From: Desulfatirhabdium butyrativorans DSM 18734
GTDB lineage: Bacteria > Desulfobacterota > Desulfobacteria > Desulfobacterales > Desulfatirhabdiaceae
Assembly (NCBI RefSeq): GCF_000429925.1
Contig: NZ_AUCU01000015.1
Location: forward strand, 62,001 to 126,000
Length of the DNA stretch: 64,000 nucleotides
Direction of reading: 5' to 3'
The notes beneath the pieces are model-generated. The model ran no database searches and was not told the origin of the DNA. It saw nothing but the letters and a program-made list of their open reading frames with translations. Below, one piece after another: positions 63,069 to 64,000 of the stretch. Each line of letters starts with the position of its first letter. The stretch's first letter is position 1. The position numbers were made by a program, and so were the translations under genes.

Positions 63069-64000
63069 TCACAGGATCAGGACAGAAATGAAGGCAGCGG
63101 TGATGACCACCCAGAGAATATCCACATCCAACCGCAAGGCGGCAAAGGATGCAGCGGCAAGTGCCGTATGGGAGAGATTCCAGTGGACGTTCAGCCCGAA
63201 GCGGATGGTCACCGTTATCAGAAGCCCGACAAAGGAGCAGAGGATTCCCTGGATGACCCTTGAAAACCAGGGAGTGGCGCGAAGTCTGGTGAAATGGGGC
63301 GACACACCGATCAGGATCAGAAACGAGGGTAAAAAAACGGCGGCTGTTGCTACGAGGGCACCTGGAATTCCCTGAACGAGGTATCCGACAAAAGTGGCCG
63401 TGATCACGATGGGACCCGGGGTGAATTGACCGAGAACGATGCCGTTCAGGAATGTCTGCCCGTCCATCCATCCACGGATTTGCACGATTTCATGAAACAG
63501 GAGCGGAACCGAAGCGAATCCGCCTCCAAAGGCGATCAGATCGATCTTTGACATGAGAAATGCCAGGTCGAAAATCCGCCGGTCAATCACAAACAACAGC
63601 GCAAAGCCTGTAATGGAGCCGATCAGCAGGAGCCAGAAGGAATGAGATGGGGCTTTGGCCGGCGGGGTGTGGCCAGAGATTTTGGATTTGATTTCCGATG
63701 GTCCATATAGAAGGACACCGGAGAGGGCGGCCACCAGCAGAATCAGCACGGGATTGGCTTGAATCCAGAAGAGACCGGCGGCAGCGGCGCCCAGAAGAAG
63801 GCTTTTCCGGTTTCGAAGGGTCGTTTTCCCGAAGGACAGGGTGGCATTGGCCACAATGGCTACGATGACGGCCTGAAGGCCGCTGAATGCGCTTACGACT
63901 GCGGGAAGTTCGTGGGATATCCCATAGAGCATCGAAAGCGCCAGCATCAGGAAAAAGGCCGGAAGACCGAATCCGATATAGGCGATGGCTGCTCCTGCCA
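63069..64000 (-). CDS. chrA: chromate transporter ChrA (partial, cut by window edge)
   Basis: The visible 310 codons encode the last part of a CHR-family transporter with about ten membrane helices: FGLPAFFLMLALS, FGGGFASVPLLFHEIV, LGQFTPGPIVITATFVGYLVQGIPGALVATAAVFLPSFLIL. The second half of the protein repeats the first, as in full-length ChrA. It removes chromate from the cell or transports related oxyanions. The start lies beyond position 64000. It is convergent with the activator gene. Confidence 0.9.
   Translation of the reverse strand, partial: AGAAIAYIGFGLPAFFLMLALSMLYGISHELPAVVSAFSGLQAVIVAIVANATLSFGKTTLRNRKSLLLGAAAAGLFWIQANPVLILLVAALSGVLLYGPSEIKSKISGHTPPAKAPSHSFWLLLIGSITGFALLFVIDRRIFDLAFLMSKIDLIAFGGGFASVPLLFHEIVQIRGWMDGQTFLNGIVLGQFTPGPIVITATFVGYLVQGIPGALVATAAVFLPSFLILIGVSPHFTRLRATPWFSRVIQGILCSFVGLLITVTIRFGLNVHWNLSHTALAAASFAALRLDVDILWVVITAAFISVLIL

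Overview
The window is a chromosomal segment of an anaerobic, sulfate-reducer-like bacterium, most likely a Desulfobacterota (Desulfobacteraceae-type) organism. This is inferred from gene content. There is a siroheme-dependent heme route (ahbC-hemB-ahbD), a hybrid cluster protein with an HcpR-like regulator, an aldehyde:ferredoxin oxidoreductase, a large HAO-type multiheme cytochrome, a NIL-domain ferredoxin, and translation genes of the deltaproteobacterial type. No 16S rRNA is present, so the assignment rests on gene content and protein style only.

Layout. (1) Positions 1-5.6 kb hold a small redox and arsenic-type region. It contains an orphan domain of a thioredoxin-like protein, a SelW/Rdx-like protein whose motif is interrupted by an in-frame TGA (a probable selenoprotein), two unknown genes, an As(III)-type ArsR, a Met-rich small protein, a two-domain thioredoxin, a cyclopropane fatty acid synthase and a TatA-like protein. 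(2) Positions 5.9-11.2 kb hold two same-strand paralogues of the AAA-ATPase-like/PD-(D/E)XK family. They flank the decayed, internally deleted remains of a BREX-like defence locus (SNF2-type helicase and DUF499 ATPase). (3) Positions 11.6-26.5 kb hold an AOR, a TRAP transporter (DctPQM), RecD2, a 4Fe-4S protein, an HD-domain protein, Hcp with a divergent HcpR-like regulator, a rubrerythrin-like protein, an MscS channel with a cNMP-binding domain, and a small lipoprotein. (4) Positions 26.6-43.9 kb are core translation and RNA metabolism: infC, rpmI, rplT, pheS, pheT, a merR-like gene, tRNA-Gly(CCC), rimP, nusA, infB, ylxP, rbfA, nrnA, truB, rpsO, pnp, dut. (5) Positions 43.9-52.3 kb hold an MBL-fold hydrolase, a ClpX-like AAA protein, ahbC-hemB-ahbD, a CBS-domain protein, and a NIL-ferredoxin-mnmA pair. 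(6) Positions 52.3-64 kb hold a repeat-rich spacer, a porin, a periplasmic VCBS-type protein, a MetE/UROD-like protein, an SGNH hydrolase, a membrane HAO-like multiheme fusion with a sigma-54 activator, and the partial chromate transporter gene chrA.

The intergenic DNA is unusually rich in repeats. One family (A, about 85 bp) has GTGCCTG(A/G)ACGGAAA-like ends and at least nine full or half copies. A second (B, about 100-125 bp) has AAAGTCG/CGACTTT ends and carries a variable number of 7-bp units inside. Separate short arrays of 7-bp units occur at several other sites. Several copies sit inside essential operons (rpmI-rplT, pheS-pheT, infB-ylxP) or touch start and stop codons.

The observations I consider most worth following are the probable SelW-like selenoprotein, the probable AUA start codon of infC, the HAO-like cytochrome fused to a CopD-like and cytochrome-b5-like membrane module beside its own sigma-54 regulator, and the heptamer-unit repeats. 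No CRISPR array, insertion-sequence transposase or rRNA was seen.
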